Source of the DNA: Polaribacter ponticola
GTDB taxonomy: Bacteria; Bacteroidota; Bacteroidia; Flavobacteriales; Flavobacteriaceae
Length of the DNA: 64,000 bases
Direction: 5' to 3'
Assembly: GCF_026191475.2 (NCBI RefSeq)
Contig: NZ_JAOSLC020000003.1
Location: 2,015,001 to 2,079,000, forward strand
Position numbers and translations under genes: made by a program. A model generated the notes under the pieces. It saw only the letters and a program-made list of their open reading frames with translations, was not told the origin of the DNA and ran no database searches. Positions 35,531 to 45,438 of this stretch are shown here, one piece after another (the stretch's first letter is position 1; every line of letters begins with the position of its first letter).

Positions 35531-35721
35531 ACAAGGATGTTTTAATCTACTAAATTTACTAAATAAATAATTGCTTAAAAAAAGAAGATAAATTAAAAGA
35601 GACTTATCATCTTATTGTCAAAATATGTGAAAGCTATAAAAAGACGTTAAAAATAGTTAGACGAGTTTAAATTCTGAAAATTGAAAGAGTAGGAAAAAGA
35701 AAATTTAAAAATTATATAAAA

Positions 35722-36254
35722 ATGAAATTAATAAAAAAATATTACAATTAACAATGATATCTTTGTTAATATTAGCGTGTGAAAAGGAAATTAATTATCC
35801 GATTGAAACAAATGTTATTGAAAATGATAATTCAATCATTAAAACTCAAAGAATTGAGTCAGACGAAAAAACTATCGTCATAAATTTAGATTTAACTTAC
35901 AAAAAATCTCAAAGAAAATTACCAACAATACAACATAAATTTATTTCTAGTAATAGTAATAATGTTATTGAAGATTTAAAAAATAATGCAAAATCTGTAA
36001 ACGGTATTTATTCTATAGAATATAATAATAAAATTATATATGAGATGACAATTAAAAAAGGTGAAATTATTTCTAAAAAATCACATATTTTAATGCAAAA
36101 AACGGTAGAAGATTGTTCAGCCTCTGGAATAATTGAATGCTTTGATAGCACTGTAGAGGATATGAATTGGGTTGAATATGGATTTTGTATAGCAACAGCG
36201 CCAACTTGTACAGCACGAATAACTGCGAGTTGTATATGGGAAGAATGTTTTTAA
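35722..36254 (+). pseudogene. Lipoprotein of unknown function, frameshifted in signal peptide
   Basis: From the ATG at 35722, adding one A in the run at 35733-35739 gives MKLIKKILQLTMISLLILAC, a good lipoprotein signal with lipobox LILAC. Without it, the frame starts at the inner ATG at 35754 and lacks the basic N-region. The rest is KEINYPIETNVIENDNSII, KTIVINLDLTYKKSQRKLP, IYSIEYNNKIIYEMTIKKGE and a Cys-rich end (DCSASGIIECFDSTVED, then FCIATAPTCTARITASCIWE). About 177 residues when repaired. No family is recognised. A small membrane gene follows. Confidence 0.65.
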
Positions 36255-36274
36255 TAAATTAAAATATATAAATT

Positions 36275-36463
36275 ATGAATAAATCTTATATCTTATACTT
36301 TACATTTATCGTAAGTATAATAGTTATGTTTTACACAATAAATTTAATTTTAAAAAAATCTTTTTTAAAAAAACAAACAAAAAAATTATACATTTATGTA
36401 ACTATTTTAATTCCTTTTTTGGGTTTATATTTAGTTAATAAAAATAAAAGTAACGTTGTATAG
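36275..36463 (+). CDS. Small two-helix membrane protein
   Basis: 62 residues: a first helix (ILYFTFIVSIIVMFYTINLI), a basic loop (KKSFLKKQTKK) and a second helix (LYIYVTILIPFLGLYLV), ending NKNKSNVV. It starts 20 bases after the lipoprotein stop and may be co-expressed. Its stop codon sits in the loop of a small hairpin (ACGTTG and CAACGT, 36453-36469). Confidence 0.6.
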   Translation: MNKSYILYFTFIVSIIVMFYTINLILKKSFLKKQTKKLYIYVTILIPFLGLYLVNKNKSNVV

Positions 36464-36566
36464 CAACGTGTATAATTAATTGCTGGTAAAAGTCGAACTA
36501 TAAAATGTTTTTTACACTTTATAGTTCGGGTTTTATTTGTTAAAATTACGCAACTAACCATACGTT
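36464..36566. repeat. Long imperfect inverted repeat, attC-like in shape
   Basis: Left arm GTATAATTAATTGC and inner CGAACTATAAA pair with TTTATAGTTCG and GCAACTAACCATAC on the right. The whole folds as one long stem about 100 bases in length with a short loop. The shape recalls integron attC sites, but the canonical end motifs are not clearly present. I name it only as a candidate cassette boundary. Confidence 0.45.
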
Positions 36567-36583
36567 CTAAAAATTGAAAGAGT

Positions 36584-36630
36584 ATGAAAAAATACTAAAA
36601 TCATTCATTCTATTAGTATTAGAAAAATAG
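36584..36630 (+). pseudogene. Truncated signal-peptide remnant
   Basis: ATGAAAAAATACTAAAATCA starts a frame that, with one extra A, reads MKKILKSFILLVLEK then stop: a signal peptide without a mature protein. A flanking AAATTGAAAGAGTA stretch also occurs before the lipoprotein gene at about 35677. It may be the stump of a lost gene. Confidence 0.35.
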
Positions 36631-36686
36631 AGCATTAATAAAAACTTTTTAATAGGGATATGCGTAGTAAAAGTTATTATAAACAA

Positions 36687-36700
36687 GTTGTGCCCAATTA
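36687..36700. repeat. Left short inverted repeat flanking the Fic gene
   Basis: GTTGTGCCCAATTA matches the complement of TAACTGGGCACAAC at 37712-37725 at 13 of 14 positions. The two bracket the Fic gene. Confidence 0.5.
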
Positions 36701-36746
36701 AAAAATTCCGTTTCATAAGATAATTCAGATTAAATGATAGTATCAA

Positions 36747-37714
36747 ATGATAGTATCACGAATGAAACCACCTTACGAAATAACATCTTCTATTTTAAAA
36801 TTAATAATTTCTATTTCAGAAAAAATAGGAGAAATAAATGCTAATTTATTAAACAGACCTTCACCTAAATTAAGAAAACAGAATAGAATCAAAACTATTC
36901 ATTCTTCTCTAAAAATAGAAGGAAATACACTTACAGAAGAGGAAATTACAGCTCTTCTTGAAAATAAAAGAGTTATTGGTCCTAAAAAAGATGTTCTTGA
37001 AGTTATAAATGCAATCAAAATCTATGAAAATTTAGAAGATTATAATCCTTCTAATGGAAAATCCTTTTTAAAAGCACATCAAAGCTTAATGGAAGGTTTA
37101 ATAGAAAACTCTGGAAAATATAGAAATCAAAGTGTAGGAATTGTAAAAGGTTCAAAAGTTGCCCATTTAGCACCACCTTTTGGAAATGTGCCATACTTAA
37201 TGAAAGACCTTTTTGAATATTTGAAAAAGTCTGATGAAATTGAATTAATTAAAAGTTGTGTTTTCCATTACGAAATGGAATCCATACATCCTTTTTTGGA
37301 TGGAAATGGCAGAATGGGAAGATTATGGCAAACTTTAATTTTAATGGAAAAATATCCAATCTTTGAGTTTTTGCCTTTTGAAACTCTAATTAGTAAAGAC
37401 CAGGAAAAATATTACAAGTCTTTAGCTGAAAGTGATAAACTGGAAAGTCAACTAAGTTTATTGAATATATGCTAAATGTTATTGACATTTCAATAAGTGA
37501 ACTTTTAGATTTTAATAATCGAACGTTAAACGAAAAAGATAGATTAGAATATTATGTTTCATTAAATAAAACTGAATTTACAAGAAAAGATTATATGGGT
37601 ATTTTTAAAGATATTTCTTCAGCAACTGCAAGTAGAGATTTAAAGAAAGGAGCTGAATTAGATTTATTTGAAAAAATTGGAGAAAAAAATAAGACAATCT
37701 ATCGTTTAAAATAA
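36747..37714 (+). pseudogene. Fic-family AMP transferase with C-terminal winged helix, frameshifted
   Basis: Start ATG at 36747, with 36762 (MKPPYEIT) as an alternative. The inhibitory helix motif SLKIEGN, matching (S/T)xxxE(G/N), is N-terminal, so this looks like a class II, self-inhibited Fic. The catalytic loop HPFLDGNGRMGR is intact, with a likely active His. Fic proteins usually transfer AMP from ATP to a protein target. The frame breaks at 37437-37439: one added base gives SDKTGKSTKFIEYMLNVIDI and joins to a C-terminal winged-helix-like domain (FTRKDYMGIFKDISSATASR) ending at 37714. About 322 residues if repaired. It may act alone or as a toxin; no antitoxin gene is visible. Confidence 0.82.
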
Positions 37715-37725
37715 CTGGGCACAAC
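37712..37725. repeat. Right short inverted repeat flanking the Fic gene
   Basis: TAACTGGGCACAAC overlaps the Fic stop codon and lies 16 bases before the mutS stop. It is the partner of 36687-36700. Confidence 0.5.
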
Positions 37726-37741
37726 ACCATATATAAACACG

Positions 37742-40351
37742 TTACTTTTTAATCAACATTCGCTTAATTTCATTCAGTTTCATTAAAGCTTCAATAGGTG
37801 TTAAAGTATCAATATTAGTTGCTAAAATTTCCTCTTTAATGTTTTCTAACAAAGGATCATCTAATTGAAAAAAGCTTAATTGCATTTCTTCTTCTTGCGT
37901 TTGTTTTAAAACGTCTTTAACTTCTGCATTTTTGTTGTTTTTCTCTAACTTGGCTAATATCTTATTAGCTCTATGAATTACCATATTTGGCATTCCAGCC
38001 AATTTAGCAACATGAATACCAAAACTGTGGTTAGAACCACCAGAAACCAATTTACGTAAGAAAATAATGGTATTTTCTAACTCTTTAACAGACACATTAA
38101 AGTTTTTAATACGCTCAAAACTGGTAGTCATTTCATTCAATTCATGATAATGTGTTGCAAACAACGTTTTTGCTTTTGTAGGATGCTCGTGTAAGAACTC
38201 CGAAATTGCCCATGCAATCGAAATTCCGTCATAAGTAGACGTTCCTCTACCAATTTCATCTAAAAGAATTAAACTACGCTCAGAAACGTTATTTAAGATC
38301 GAAGCCGTTTCGTTCATTTCTACCATAAAAGTAGATTCTCCCATAGAAATATTATCACTTGCGCCAACTCTGGTAAAAATCTTATCTACAATTCCGATTT
38401 TTGCATTTTGAGCCGGAACATAACTTCCCATTTGCGCCAATAAAACAATTAACGCGGTTTGACGTAAAATTGCCGATTTACCAGACATATTTGGTCCGGT
38501 AATCATAATTATTTGTTGTTGAGTTCTGTTTAAAACAACATCGTTTGCAATATATGTTTGATCTATTGGTAACTGTTTTTCAATAACAGGATGACGTCCG
38601 TTTTTAATTTCTAAATCTGTGCTTTCATCCATAATTGGGCGCACATAATTGTTATCAATCGCTAAAACTGAAAAAGACAATAAACAATCTATTTTTGCAA
38701 TAATTTGCGCGTTTTCTTGTACAATTTGAACATATTGAATGATATATTGTAATAATTTAGAAAAAATCTCTTGCTCTAATTTGGCAATTTTTTCTTCTGC
38801 ACCTAAAATTTTTGTTTCGTATTCTTTAAGTTCTTCGGTAATATAACGCTCTGCAGAAACCAAGGTTTGTTTACGAATCCACTCTTCTGGTACTTTATCT
38901 TTATGTGTGTTTCTAACTTCAATATAGTAGCCAAAAACGTTGTTGAATGCAATTTTTAAACTAGAGATGCCTGTACGTTCCGTCTCACGCTTTAGCATAT
39001 TATCTAAATACTCTTTTCCAGAGTTAGAAATGGCACGTAAATTGTCTAATTCTTGATGAACACCTGTTGCAATTGCATTTCCTTTATTGATGTTTACAGG
39101 CGCATCATCAAACAAAGTCTCAGTAATTTTTTCAATTAAATCTGTACAAGTGTGTAATTGATTTCCGAGTTTTTTTACAGCGTTATTTTTACTGTTTTCT
39201 GCGGATGCTTTTATGGGTAGAATGGCTTTTAAAGAATCTTTTAACAGCACAATTTCTCTTGGTGAAGCTTTGCCAGTTGCTACTTTAGAAATTAATCTTT
39301 CTAAATCGGATATTTGTTTTAGTTGATAGGTTACTGTTTGAGAAAACTCATCAGAGTCTATAAAAAACTTTACCAGTTCATGACGATTTTTTATTTCGTC
39401 GATATTTTTTAAAGGAAGCGCTAACCAACGTTTTAAAAGTCTTCCGCCCATTGGCGAAATTGTTTTATCAATAACATTTAAAAGTGTTACTGCGTTTATA
39501 GAATTCGGATTGTAAAGCTCTAAGTTTCTGACTGTAAATCTGTCCATCCAAACATAATTGTCTTCTGCAATTCTGCTAATATGTTGTATGTGTTTTAACT
39601 GATTGTGTTGCGTTTCTGATAAATAATACAACACGGCTCCGGCAGCAATAATTCCGTTTTTAACATCTTGTATTCCAAATCCTTTTAAGCTTTTTACCTC
39701 AAAATGATTGTGTAAAGTTTCGTTTGCATATTCTTTTTGAAAAACCCAATCATCTAAATAAAAAGTATAATATCTGTTCTCAAAAAGTTCTAAAAATTGT
39801 TGTTTATTTTGTTTCTGAACTAAAACCTCACTCGGATTAAAATTCTGCAATAATTTATCAATATATTCTGCAGTTCCTTGTGCTACTAAATATTCACCTG
39901 TAGAAACATCTAAAAATGAAATTCCCAGTTGTTTTTTATCAAAATGAACCGCCGCTAAAAAGTTGTTTGTTTTGGTTTGTAAAACTTCATCATTTAAAGA
40001 AACCCCAGGTGTAACCAATTCTGTAACACCACGTTTTACAATGGTTTTTGTCATTTTAGGGTCTTCTAACTGATCGCAAATAGCAACACGCATTCCTGCT
40101 TTTACCAACTTTGGTAAATAGGTATTTAAAGAATGATGCGGAAAACCTGCTAAAGCAGTTTCAGTTTCACTCCCAGCGCCACGTTTTGTAAGTGTAATTC
40201 CTAAAACTCCCGCCGCTTTTTTAGCATCATCACCAAAGGTTTCGTAAAAATCTCCTACTCTAAAAAGTAACATTGCATCAGGATATTTAGTCTTGATGGC
40301 ATTGTATTGTTTCATTAAAGGAGTTACCTTTTTTACTTTTGGTTTTGCCAA
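37742..40351 (-). CDS. mutS: DNA mismatch repair protein MutS
   Basis: 869 residues, full length. MutS recognises mismatches and starts repair. Domains in order: the mismatch-binding domain with FYE at residues 35-37 ([10 protein letters not shown]), connector, lever and clamp ([25 protein letters not shown]), and the ATPase with Walker [39 protein letters not shown] and [10 protein letters not shown], plus a helix-turn-helix end. The frame is undamaged over its whole length. Its stop is immediately next to the accessory region with the Fic gene, and the start is divergent from a TrmH-type gene. Confidence 0.97.
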   Translation of the reverse strand: MAKPKVKKVTPLMKQYNAIKTKYPDAMLLFRVGDFYETFGDDAKKAAGVLGITLTKRGAGSETETALAGFPHHSLNTYLPKLVKAGMRVAICDQLEDPKMTKTIVKRGVTELVTPGVSLNDEVLQTKTNNFLAAVHFDKKQLGISFLDVSTGEYLVAQGTAEYIDKLLQNFNPSEVLVQKQNKQQFLELFENRYYTFYLDDWVFQKEYANETLHNHFEVKSLKGFGIQDVKNGIIAAGAVLYYLSETQHNQLKHIQHISRIAEDNYVWMDRFTVRNLELYNPNSINAVTLLNVIDKTISPMGGRLLKRWLALPLKNIDEIKNRHELVKFFIDSDEFSQTVTYQLKQISDLERLISKVATGKASPREIVLLKDSLKAILPIKASAENSKNNAVKKLGNQLHTCTDLIEKITETLFDDAPVNINKGNAIATGVHQELDNLRAISNSGKEYLDNMLKRETERTGISSLKIAFNNVFGYYIEVRNTHKDKVPEEWIRKQTLVSAERYITEELKEYETKILGAEEKIAKLEQEIFSKLLQYIIQYVQIVQENAQIIAKIDCLLSFSVLAIDNNYVRPIMDESTDLEIKNGRHPVIEKQLPIDQTYIANDVVLNRTQQQIIMITGPNMSGKSAILRQTALIVLLAQMGSYVPAQNAKIGIVDKIFTRVGASDNISMGESTFMVEMNETASILNNVSERSLILLDEIGRGTSTYDGISIAWAISEFLHEHPTKAKTLFATHYHELNEMTTSFERIKNFNVSVKELENTIIFLRKLVSGGSNHSFGIHVAKLAGMPNMVIHRANKILAKLEKNNKNAEVKDVLKQTQEEEMQLSFFQLDDPLLENIKEEILATNIDTLTPIEALMKLNEIKRMLIKK

Positions 40352-40399
40352 GTTTTTGGAAATTTTCAGTTAGTTTTGCGAAGATAGAAAATATAGTTG

Positions 40400-40463
40400 T
40401 TAGTGTTTAGTTTTTGGTTATTAGTTAAGATACCATCAACAAAAAACCATTAACCAATAACTA
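40400..40463. repeat. Dispersed inverted repeat, family E
   Basis: TAGTTTTTGGTTATTAGTTA on one side and AACCATTAACCAATAACTA on the other form an imperfect hairpin. A related unit is at 46848-46916. It sits between mutS and the TrmH-like gene. Confidence 0.5.
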
Positions 40464-40468
40464 AAATT

Positions 40469-41005
40469 ATGAGAAAATTAAAAAATAACGAGTTAGGTAG
40501 AATTACAGTTGATGAATTTAAAACGGTAAAAAAAACACCATTAATTGTAGTTTTAGACAATATTAGAAGTTTAAATAATATTGGTTCTGTTTTTAGAACT
40601 TCGGATGCTTTTTTGATTGAAAAAATATATTTGTGTGGTATTTGTGCAACGCCACCAAATAAAGATATTCATAAAACAGCTTTAGGTGCAACTGAATCTG
40701 TAGCCTGGGAATATGTAGAAGATACGTTGACTTTAGTTGAAAAGTTAAAAGCAGAAAATGTAAAAGTTTTAGCTATTGAACAGGCAGAAAATTCTACAAA
40801 ACTCGATACTTTTTATCCGAAGAAAGGAGAAAAGTATGCCATTGTTATGGGTAACGAAGTAAAAGGTGTGCAACAAGAAGTTGTAAACGCGTCTGATTTG
40901 TGTGTCGAAATTCCGCAATTAGGTACCAAACATTCATTAAATATATCTGTAACTACAGGAGTTGTAATTTGGGATTTGTTTTCTAAAATGATGAAAAACA
41001 GTTGA
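40469..41005 (+). CDS. TrmH-family RNA methyltransferase
   Basis: 178 residues. SPOUT motifs: VVLDNIRSLNNIGSVFRTSD (motif 1), KYAIVMGNEVKGVQQEVVNA (motif 2) and LGTKHSLNISVTTGVVIWDL (motif 3). It likely 2'-O-methylates a tRNA or rRNA ribose. It differs from the SpoU gene at 34837 and is not a paralogue in tandem. It is followed, 52 bases on, by a mini-peptide gene. Confidence 0.88.
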   Translation: MRKLKNNELGRITVDEFKTVKKTPLIVVLDNIRSLNNIGSVFRTSDAFLIEKIYLCGICATPPNKDIHKTALGATESVAWEYVEDTLTLVEKLKAENVKVLAIEQAENSTKLDTFYPKKGEKYAIVMGNEVKGVQQEVVNASDLCVEIPQLGTKHSLNISVTTGVVIWDLFSKMMKNS

Positions 41006-41057
41006 TTTTTAAACTTAAAAGAGTATTTTTAAACCATAATCTATAAAATTGAAGAAT

Positions 41058-41192
41058 ATGTTTAAAGAAAATTTAAGTTTAGATGAATTAACAATGAATT
41101 TATCTCCTGGAGATTCTGGAACTACCGAAACTGGAGGGACAGGAGAAACTGGAGGAGGAACAGCAGGAGGAGATGATCCTGAGAAAAAATAA
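41058..41192 (+). CDS. Glycine-rich mini-peptide upstream of a sensor kinase
   Basis: 44 residues: a leader-like MFKENLSLDELTMNLSPG followed by a low-complexity tail with TETGGTGETGGGTAGG and DDPEKK. It has its own terminator before the kinase gene. The short leader plus Gly/Thr-rich core looks like a peptide precursor, but no modification or export gene is adjacent. It could be a signal for the neighbouring TPR kinase; that is inference. Confidence 0.5.
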   Translation: MFKENLSLDELTMNLSPGDSGTTETGGTGETGGGTAGGDDPEKK

Positions 41193-41214
41193 ATTTTACC
41201 TTTACATTTATATG

Positions 41215-41242
41215 AAACCTTAATTTATTTAAGGTTTTTTTT
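41215..41242 (+). terminator. Terminator after the mini-peptide gene
   Basis: AAACCTTAA pairs with TTAAGGTTT around five bases, followed by eight T. It separates the peptide from the kinase, so full read-through is unlikely. Confidence 0.75.
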
Positions 41243-41261
41243 AATTTTAAATATTATTCTG

Positions 41262-43227
41262 TTGAAAAAGTTTTCTTTTTTACTCTTTTTTAGCTTTTCT
41301 TTTTGCCTTTTTTCGCAAGATAAAATTCAAGAAAAAAAGACTCGTTGCTTACTTATATAGCAAAATTAAAGAGTAAAGAACTTACGCAAGAAAAAAAGAG
41401 GCTTATGCATTAAAGTCTATCAACTTAGTAAAAGACTTAGATGATAGTTTAAAATATGAGGCAAATATTAAAATTGCTCTCATGTATTTTAGAGTAAGAA
41501 AATTAGATTCTTTTAAAAAATATAGTCTAATTGCTCAAAGAAAAATTAAAGCTACAAAAGACTTACAAAAGCTACAAAAGACACATTTTTATTTGGCAAC
41601 CTATTACAAGTACAAGGTAATACCAGATAGTGCTTATTATCATTATAACATTTCTAAAAACATTTTACTAGAACTTGGAGATACAATTACTGCCGGTAGA
41701 AGATTGTTAAATGTTTCTTCAATTCAAATGAATGAAAAAGATTTGTTAGGAGCAGAAATTACAGCTATAACATCATTAAGATATGTTGATAAATCTAACT
41801 TAAACAGAATTAAGTCTGACTTATATAATAATTTAGGCCTTATTGCTAAAAAAAGAAATAATTACGATGAGGCTTTAAAATACTTTGATAGGAGTTTTCA
41901 ATATATAAAAAACTTAAAGGAAAATAATAGAATTATTAAATCTAAATTAAACTATTATAATAATATTGCTTTGGTATATCAACTAAAAAAAGATTACATT
42001 AAGTCTAATGTATATATAAAACAAGGGTTATTGTATGATAGTATTAAAGTTAAATTTATAAATAACTATGTTACTCTTCTTCAAAATTTAACATTAAACA
42101 ACTACAAACTTCATAACGAAAAGAACCTTCTAAATAATTATAATGAAATTTTAGAGATTAGTAAAAAAGAGCAATTTATTAAAACCATTTGTACTACAAA
42201 TAATTTATTGGCTTTTTATTATAAAGAGAAAAAAGATATTAAAAAAGCCTTGTTTTATGCAAATGAAGGGTTAACGTATTCTAAAAAAATAAATGAAAAC
42301 GAAAGGACTTTAGATGCCTTAAAGTTACTGTCTGAATTAACGGAAGGCAATACTTCTAAGAATTTTTTATCAGCATATATTCAGTTAAATGACAGTATGT
42401 ATATTAGAGAACGAGGTTTAAAAAATCAGTTTGCTAAAATTAGATATGAAACCGAAAAAACAGCACTAGAAAACAGTAATTTAAAGGTTACAAACGAAAA
42501 GAATAAGCTTGAATTAGAAAAAGAGAAACAACAAAAAATAATTGGTTGGCTCTTTGCAGGAGCAGGTTTACTTTTTATAGGTTTTGGGTATTTAGTAGTA
42601 ACAAATAGAAAAAAGAAGCTTTTATACGATTCGCAATTAAAACAAATTGAAGCTCGTGAAAAAGAGCGCCAACAAATAGCTAAATCTTTACACGATGAGG
42701 TTGCAGGAGACATTAGAATACTTCATAAAAAACTGGTAAAAAATAATTTAATAGCAGAATCTAATGCTTTAGAAACAGTAAAAGATAATGTTAGAACATT
42801 GTCTCATCAATTAAGTAGTGTTTCCTTTAGCGATGTTACTTTTAAAAATCAAATTATAAATTTAGTATCAGATTATTTTGATGCCAATTTTATAATTAGA
42901 ATTAAAGAGATAAATGCTGTAAATTGGATTGATGTTAATAAATCTATTAAGAGAACACTGTTTTTATCAATAAGAGAAAGCATTCAAAATATTGATAAAT
43001 ATGCTGAAGCTAAAAAAGTTTCAATCAGTTTTTTTAAAAACAAAAAAGACATTCTTTTAACAATTGAAGATGATGGAATTGGCTTTGATATAATGAAAAG
43101 TAAAAAAGGAATTGGCTTAAAAAATATGAAAGAGAGAGTAGAAGAAATTAATGGTTGTTTCACTCTTAAGAGTGAAGTAAAAAAAGGAACAATAATTACA
43201 ATTGAAATCCCTTCGAATGGAAAATAA
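41262..43227 (+). pseudogene. TPR sensor histidine kinase (HisKA_3 type), N-terminus frameshifted twice
   Basis: From a TTG at 41262 a signal sequence (MKKFSFLLFFSFSFCLFSQ) leads, after adding one A in the run at 41332-41338 and another at 41391-41397, into tetratricopeptide repeats (for example YNNLGLIAKKRNNYDEALKY), a transmembrane helix (IIGWLFAGAGLLFIGFGYLV), the dimerisation/His box REKERQQIAKSLHDEVAGD and the ATPase (DDGIGFDIMKSKKGIGLKNM). About 655 residues. The uninterrupted frame from 41482 lacks the signal. Such kinases sense unknown extracellular cues and phosphorylate the next gene's product. Confidence 0.82.
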
Positions 43228-43894
43228 GTTAAGAATATTAGTAGCAGATGATCATCAATTAGTTATACAAGGAATTTTATGTTCTTTAAAAGAAGTTGGA
43301 GATTTTGATGTAGTAACAACTAATAGCTGTGATGAAGCTTTTCAGTTGATAAAAAGCAACCAAAAAAGTAATCCTTTTAAATTGTTATTTACAGATTTAA
43401 GTTTTGATAATGTTACAGAAGACTCTTTAATTGATGGAGGAGAAGAGTTAATAAAAGCAATTAAAAATAACGAGTTAGATATTAAAATTGCAGTAATAAC
43501 GGGTCATACAGAAACCAATAGAGTCTATAATGTTATTAATAATTTAAACCCGAATGCATATTTATTAAAGAGTAAATGTGATGCTACAGAAATTGGTTTT
43601 GCAATTCAAAAAATGTTGGTAAATGATTTTTATTACACACATGAAATTCATCAAAAAATAATGCGCAGAAACATCATTCAAATTCAGATGGATGATATTG
43701 CCATACAAATATTAAAAGAGCTGCCAAATCATCCTAAAATAAGTAATTTAGAAGGTGTAATTACTAAAGTTGATGGTTCATTTATTAAACTTAGATCTAT
43801 AGAAACTAAATTAGCAAACCTAAGAACAGATTTAAACGCGAATAACAATACAGATTTAATATTAAAAGCGAAAGAATTAGGAATTATAGATTAG
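43217..43894 (+). CDS. Response regulator with receiver domain, LuxR-like output
   Basis: 225 residues from the ATG at 43217, which overlaps the kinase stop by 11 bases; an upstream ATG at 43202 is less likely. The receiver domain has RILVADDHQLVIQG, the phosphoacceptor Asp in FKLLFTDLSFD, and the Lys in AYLLKSKCD. The C-terminal part (IAIQILKELPNHPKISNLEG to LRTDLNANNNTDLILKAKEL) aligns only loosely with a LuxR helix-turn-helix. It pairs with the kinase. Targets are not known. Confidence 0.82.
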   Translation: MENKLRILVADDHQLVIQGILCSLKEVGDFDVVTTNSCDEAFQLIKSNQKSNPFKLLFTDLSFDNVTEDSLIDGGEELIKAIKNNELDIKIAVITGHTETNRVYNVINNLNPNAYLLKSKCDATEIGFAIQKMLVNDFYYTHEIHQKIMRRNIIQIQMDDIAIQILKELPNHPKISNLEGVITKVDGSFIKLRSIETKLANLRTDLNANNNTDLILKAKELGIID

Positions 43895-43942
43895 TATTTT
43901 AGTTTTGCGGAAATCCACATTTTTAACTTCGGTTATTTACAG

Positions 43943-43971
43943 TTTGTAATTTAATTACTAAAGTATATTTG
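43943..43971 (+). promoter_or_regulatory. Bacteroidota-type promoter after the response regulator
   Basis: TTTG at 43943-43946, then 17 bases, then TATATTTG at 43964-43971, matching TTTG-n-TAnnTTTG. It points into the intergenic region and not toward a sizeable gene. Confidence 0.55.
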
Positions 43972-43977
43972 TAGTAT

Positions 43978-44090
43978 TATTATTTGAAACCGATAGATTT
44001 TAGGGAATTATTGCTGAGAATAGTATTATTACTAGTGAAAAAAAAGGAAAAAGAAAAAAACTCTCTTATTGTTTTAAGAGAGTTTTTTTT
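43978..44090 (+). ncRNA. Candidate small RNA
   Basis: A promoter just upstream and a terminator hairpin at 44055-44088 define a transcript of about 110 bases with no confident gene. A TTG-started frame of 38 residues (MKPIDFRELLLRIVLLLVKK) spans it, so a small protein is the alternative. The 43895-44088 gap contains nothing else. Confidence 0.35.
44055..44090 (+). terminator. Bidirectional terminator between response regulator and mgtE
   Basis: AAAAAACTCTCTTA pairs with TAAGAGAGTTTTTT around a 6-base loop; eight T follow on the plus strand. The mgtE stop begins at its edge. Confidence 0.8.
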
Positions 44091-45438
44091 ATATGCCTAA
44101 AATTAATTTTGCAATCATAAAGTAAATTAAAATTCCAAAAATATCATTTGATGTTGTAATAAATGGACCGGTTGCTATTGCAGGATCAATACCTCTTTTA
44201 TTTAAAAACAAAGGAACAAAAGTACCAATTAAACCTGCAATTATTATAACTACTACTAAAGAGGCCGAAATAGCCAAAGCAAGGTTTAATTCTCCTTTAT
44301 AAGCCCAAACGAATAAGAATAAAAAGACAGCAAGAATTACTCCATTAAGAGCAGCTAAAAGCATTTCTTTAAAAAGCCTACTATTAATACTTCCTTTTAC
44401 ATCATCATTTGCTAAACCTTGTACAATAATTGCAGAAGATTGTACTCCAACATTTCCTGCCATTGCAGCAATTAAGGGTGTAAAAAAGAAAAGTGTTGCG
44501 TATTTAGAAAAAACGGAATGAAACCCTTCCATAATAATAAAAGCTCCTACCCCGCCAATTAAACCTAAAAAAAGCCAAGGTAACCTTGCTCTAGTAAGTT
44601 CTAAAATACTATCATCTGCTTCTACATCTTGTACTAAACCTGCTGCCATTTGATAATCTTTGTCTGCTTCTTCTTTTAAAACATCAACAATATCATCAAT
44701 AGTAATTCTACCTAACAAAACATTATTATTATCTACAACTGGTATGGCTTCTAAGTCGTATTTTGCCATTATTTTTGCTACTTCTTCATCGTCTTCATTT
44801 ACATTTACAGCGTCTACTTTTGCTTTAGAAATATCTGCAATTTTTTGGTCAGATTTTGCTATAATTAAATCTTTTAAAGACAACCTTCCAACTAGTTTAT
44901 CATCTTTATCTACAACATAAATGGAGTGTACTCGAGTAACCTCTTTAGCTTGCCCTCGAATTCTTCTCATACAACCTGCAACAGTCCAAGTTTCATAAAC
45001 CTTTACCAATTCTTTGGCCATTAAAGCTCCTGCAGTATCATCTTCGTAAGAAAGTAGTTCTTTTATATCTGCTGCAAGATCATCATCTTCTAGTGCATTA
45101 ATTACACGTTCTTGTCTTTCATTAGAAAGTTCCCCAATAATATCTGCAGCATCATCTGTATCCATCTCTCCAACTTCTTCTGCAATTTCTTTTGCAGATA
45201 AGTTTTCAAGGATTTTTTCTCGAATATCTTCATCTAATTCTGTAAGAATTTCAGATGTTTTCTCACTATCTAATAATTTTATAATATAAATAGCTTCATC
45301 AAAACTTAATTCTTCTAAAACCTCTGCAATATCTGCAAAGTGTACCTCAGAAAATAAGGAAGAGATTTCTTTATCTCTATTAGAATTGATAAGTTCTGTT
45401 AAGTTATTTAAAAAAATATTAGTAATTTCAAATGACAT
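44089..45438 (-). CDS. mgtE: Magnesium transporter MgtE
   Basis: 449 residues. MgtE is a gated Mg2+ channel. The N-terminal helical domain (about 20-130), the CBS pair ([20 protein letters not shown] and [20 protein letters not shown], about 140-260) and five membrane helices ([40 protein letters not shown] onward) are all present. The frame overlaps the rsmA end by 11 bases, so translation is probably coupled. A run of seven A at 45410-45416 is read correctly here. Confidence 0.95.
   Translation of the reverse strand: MSFEITNIFLNNLTELINSNRDKEISSLFSEVHFADIAEVLEELSFDEAIYIIKLLDSEKTSEILTELDEDIREKILENLSAKEIAEEVGEMDTDDAADIIGELSNERQERVINALEDDDLAADIKELLSYEDDTAGALMAKELVKVYETWTVAGCMRRIRGQAKEVTRVHSIYVVDKDDKLVGRLSLKDLIIAKSDQKIADISKAKVDAVNVNEDDEEVAKIMAKYDLEAIPVVDNNNVLLGRITIDDIVDVLKEEADKDYQMAAGLVQDVEADDSILELTRARLPWLFLGLIGGVGAFIIMEGFHSVFSKYATLFFFTPLIAAMAGNVGVQSSAIIVQGLANDDVKGSINSRLFKEMLLAALNGVILAVFLFLFVWAYKGELNLALAISASLVVVIIIAGLIGTFVPLFLNKRGIDPAIATGPFITTSNDIFGILIYFMIAKLILGI

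Noticed and set aside
36464..36566. True integron attC site
   Set aside because: The shape fits, but the RYYYAAC/GTTRRRY end motifs are not evident and no integrase is in the window, so I list it only as attC-like.
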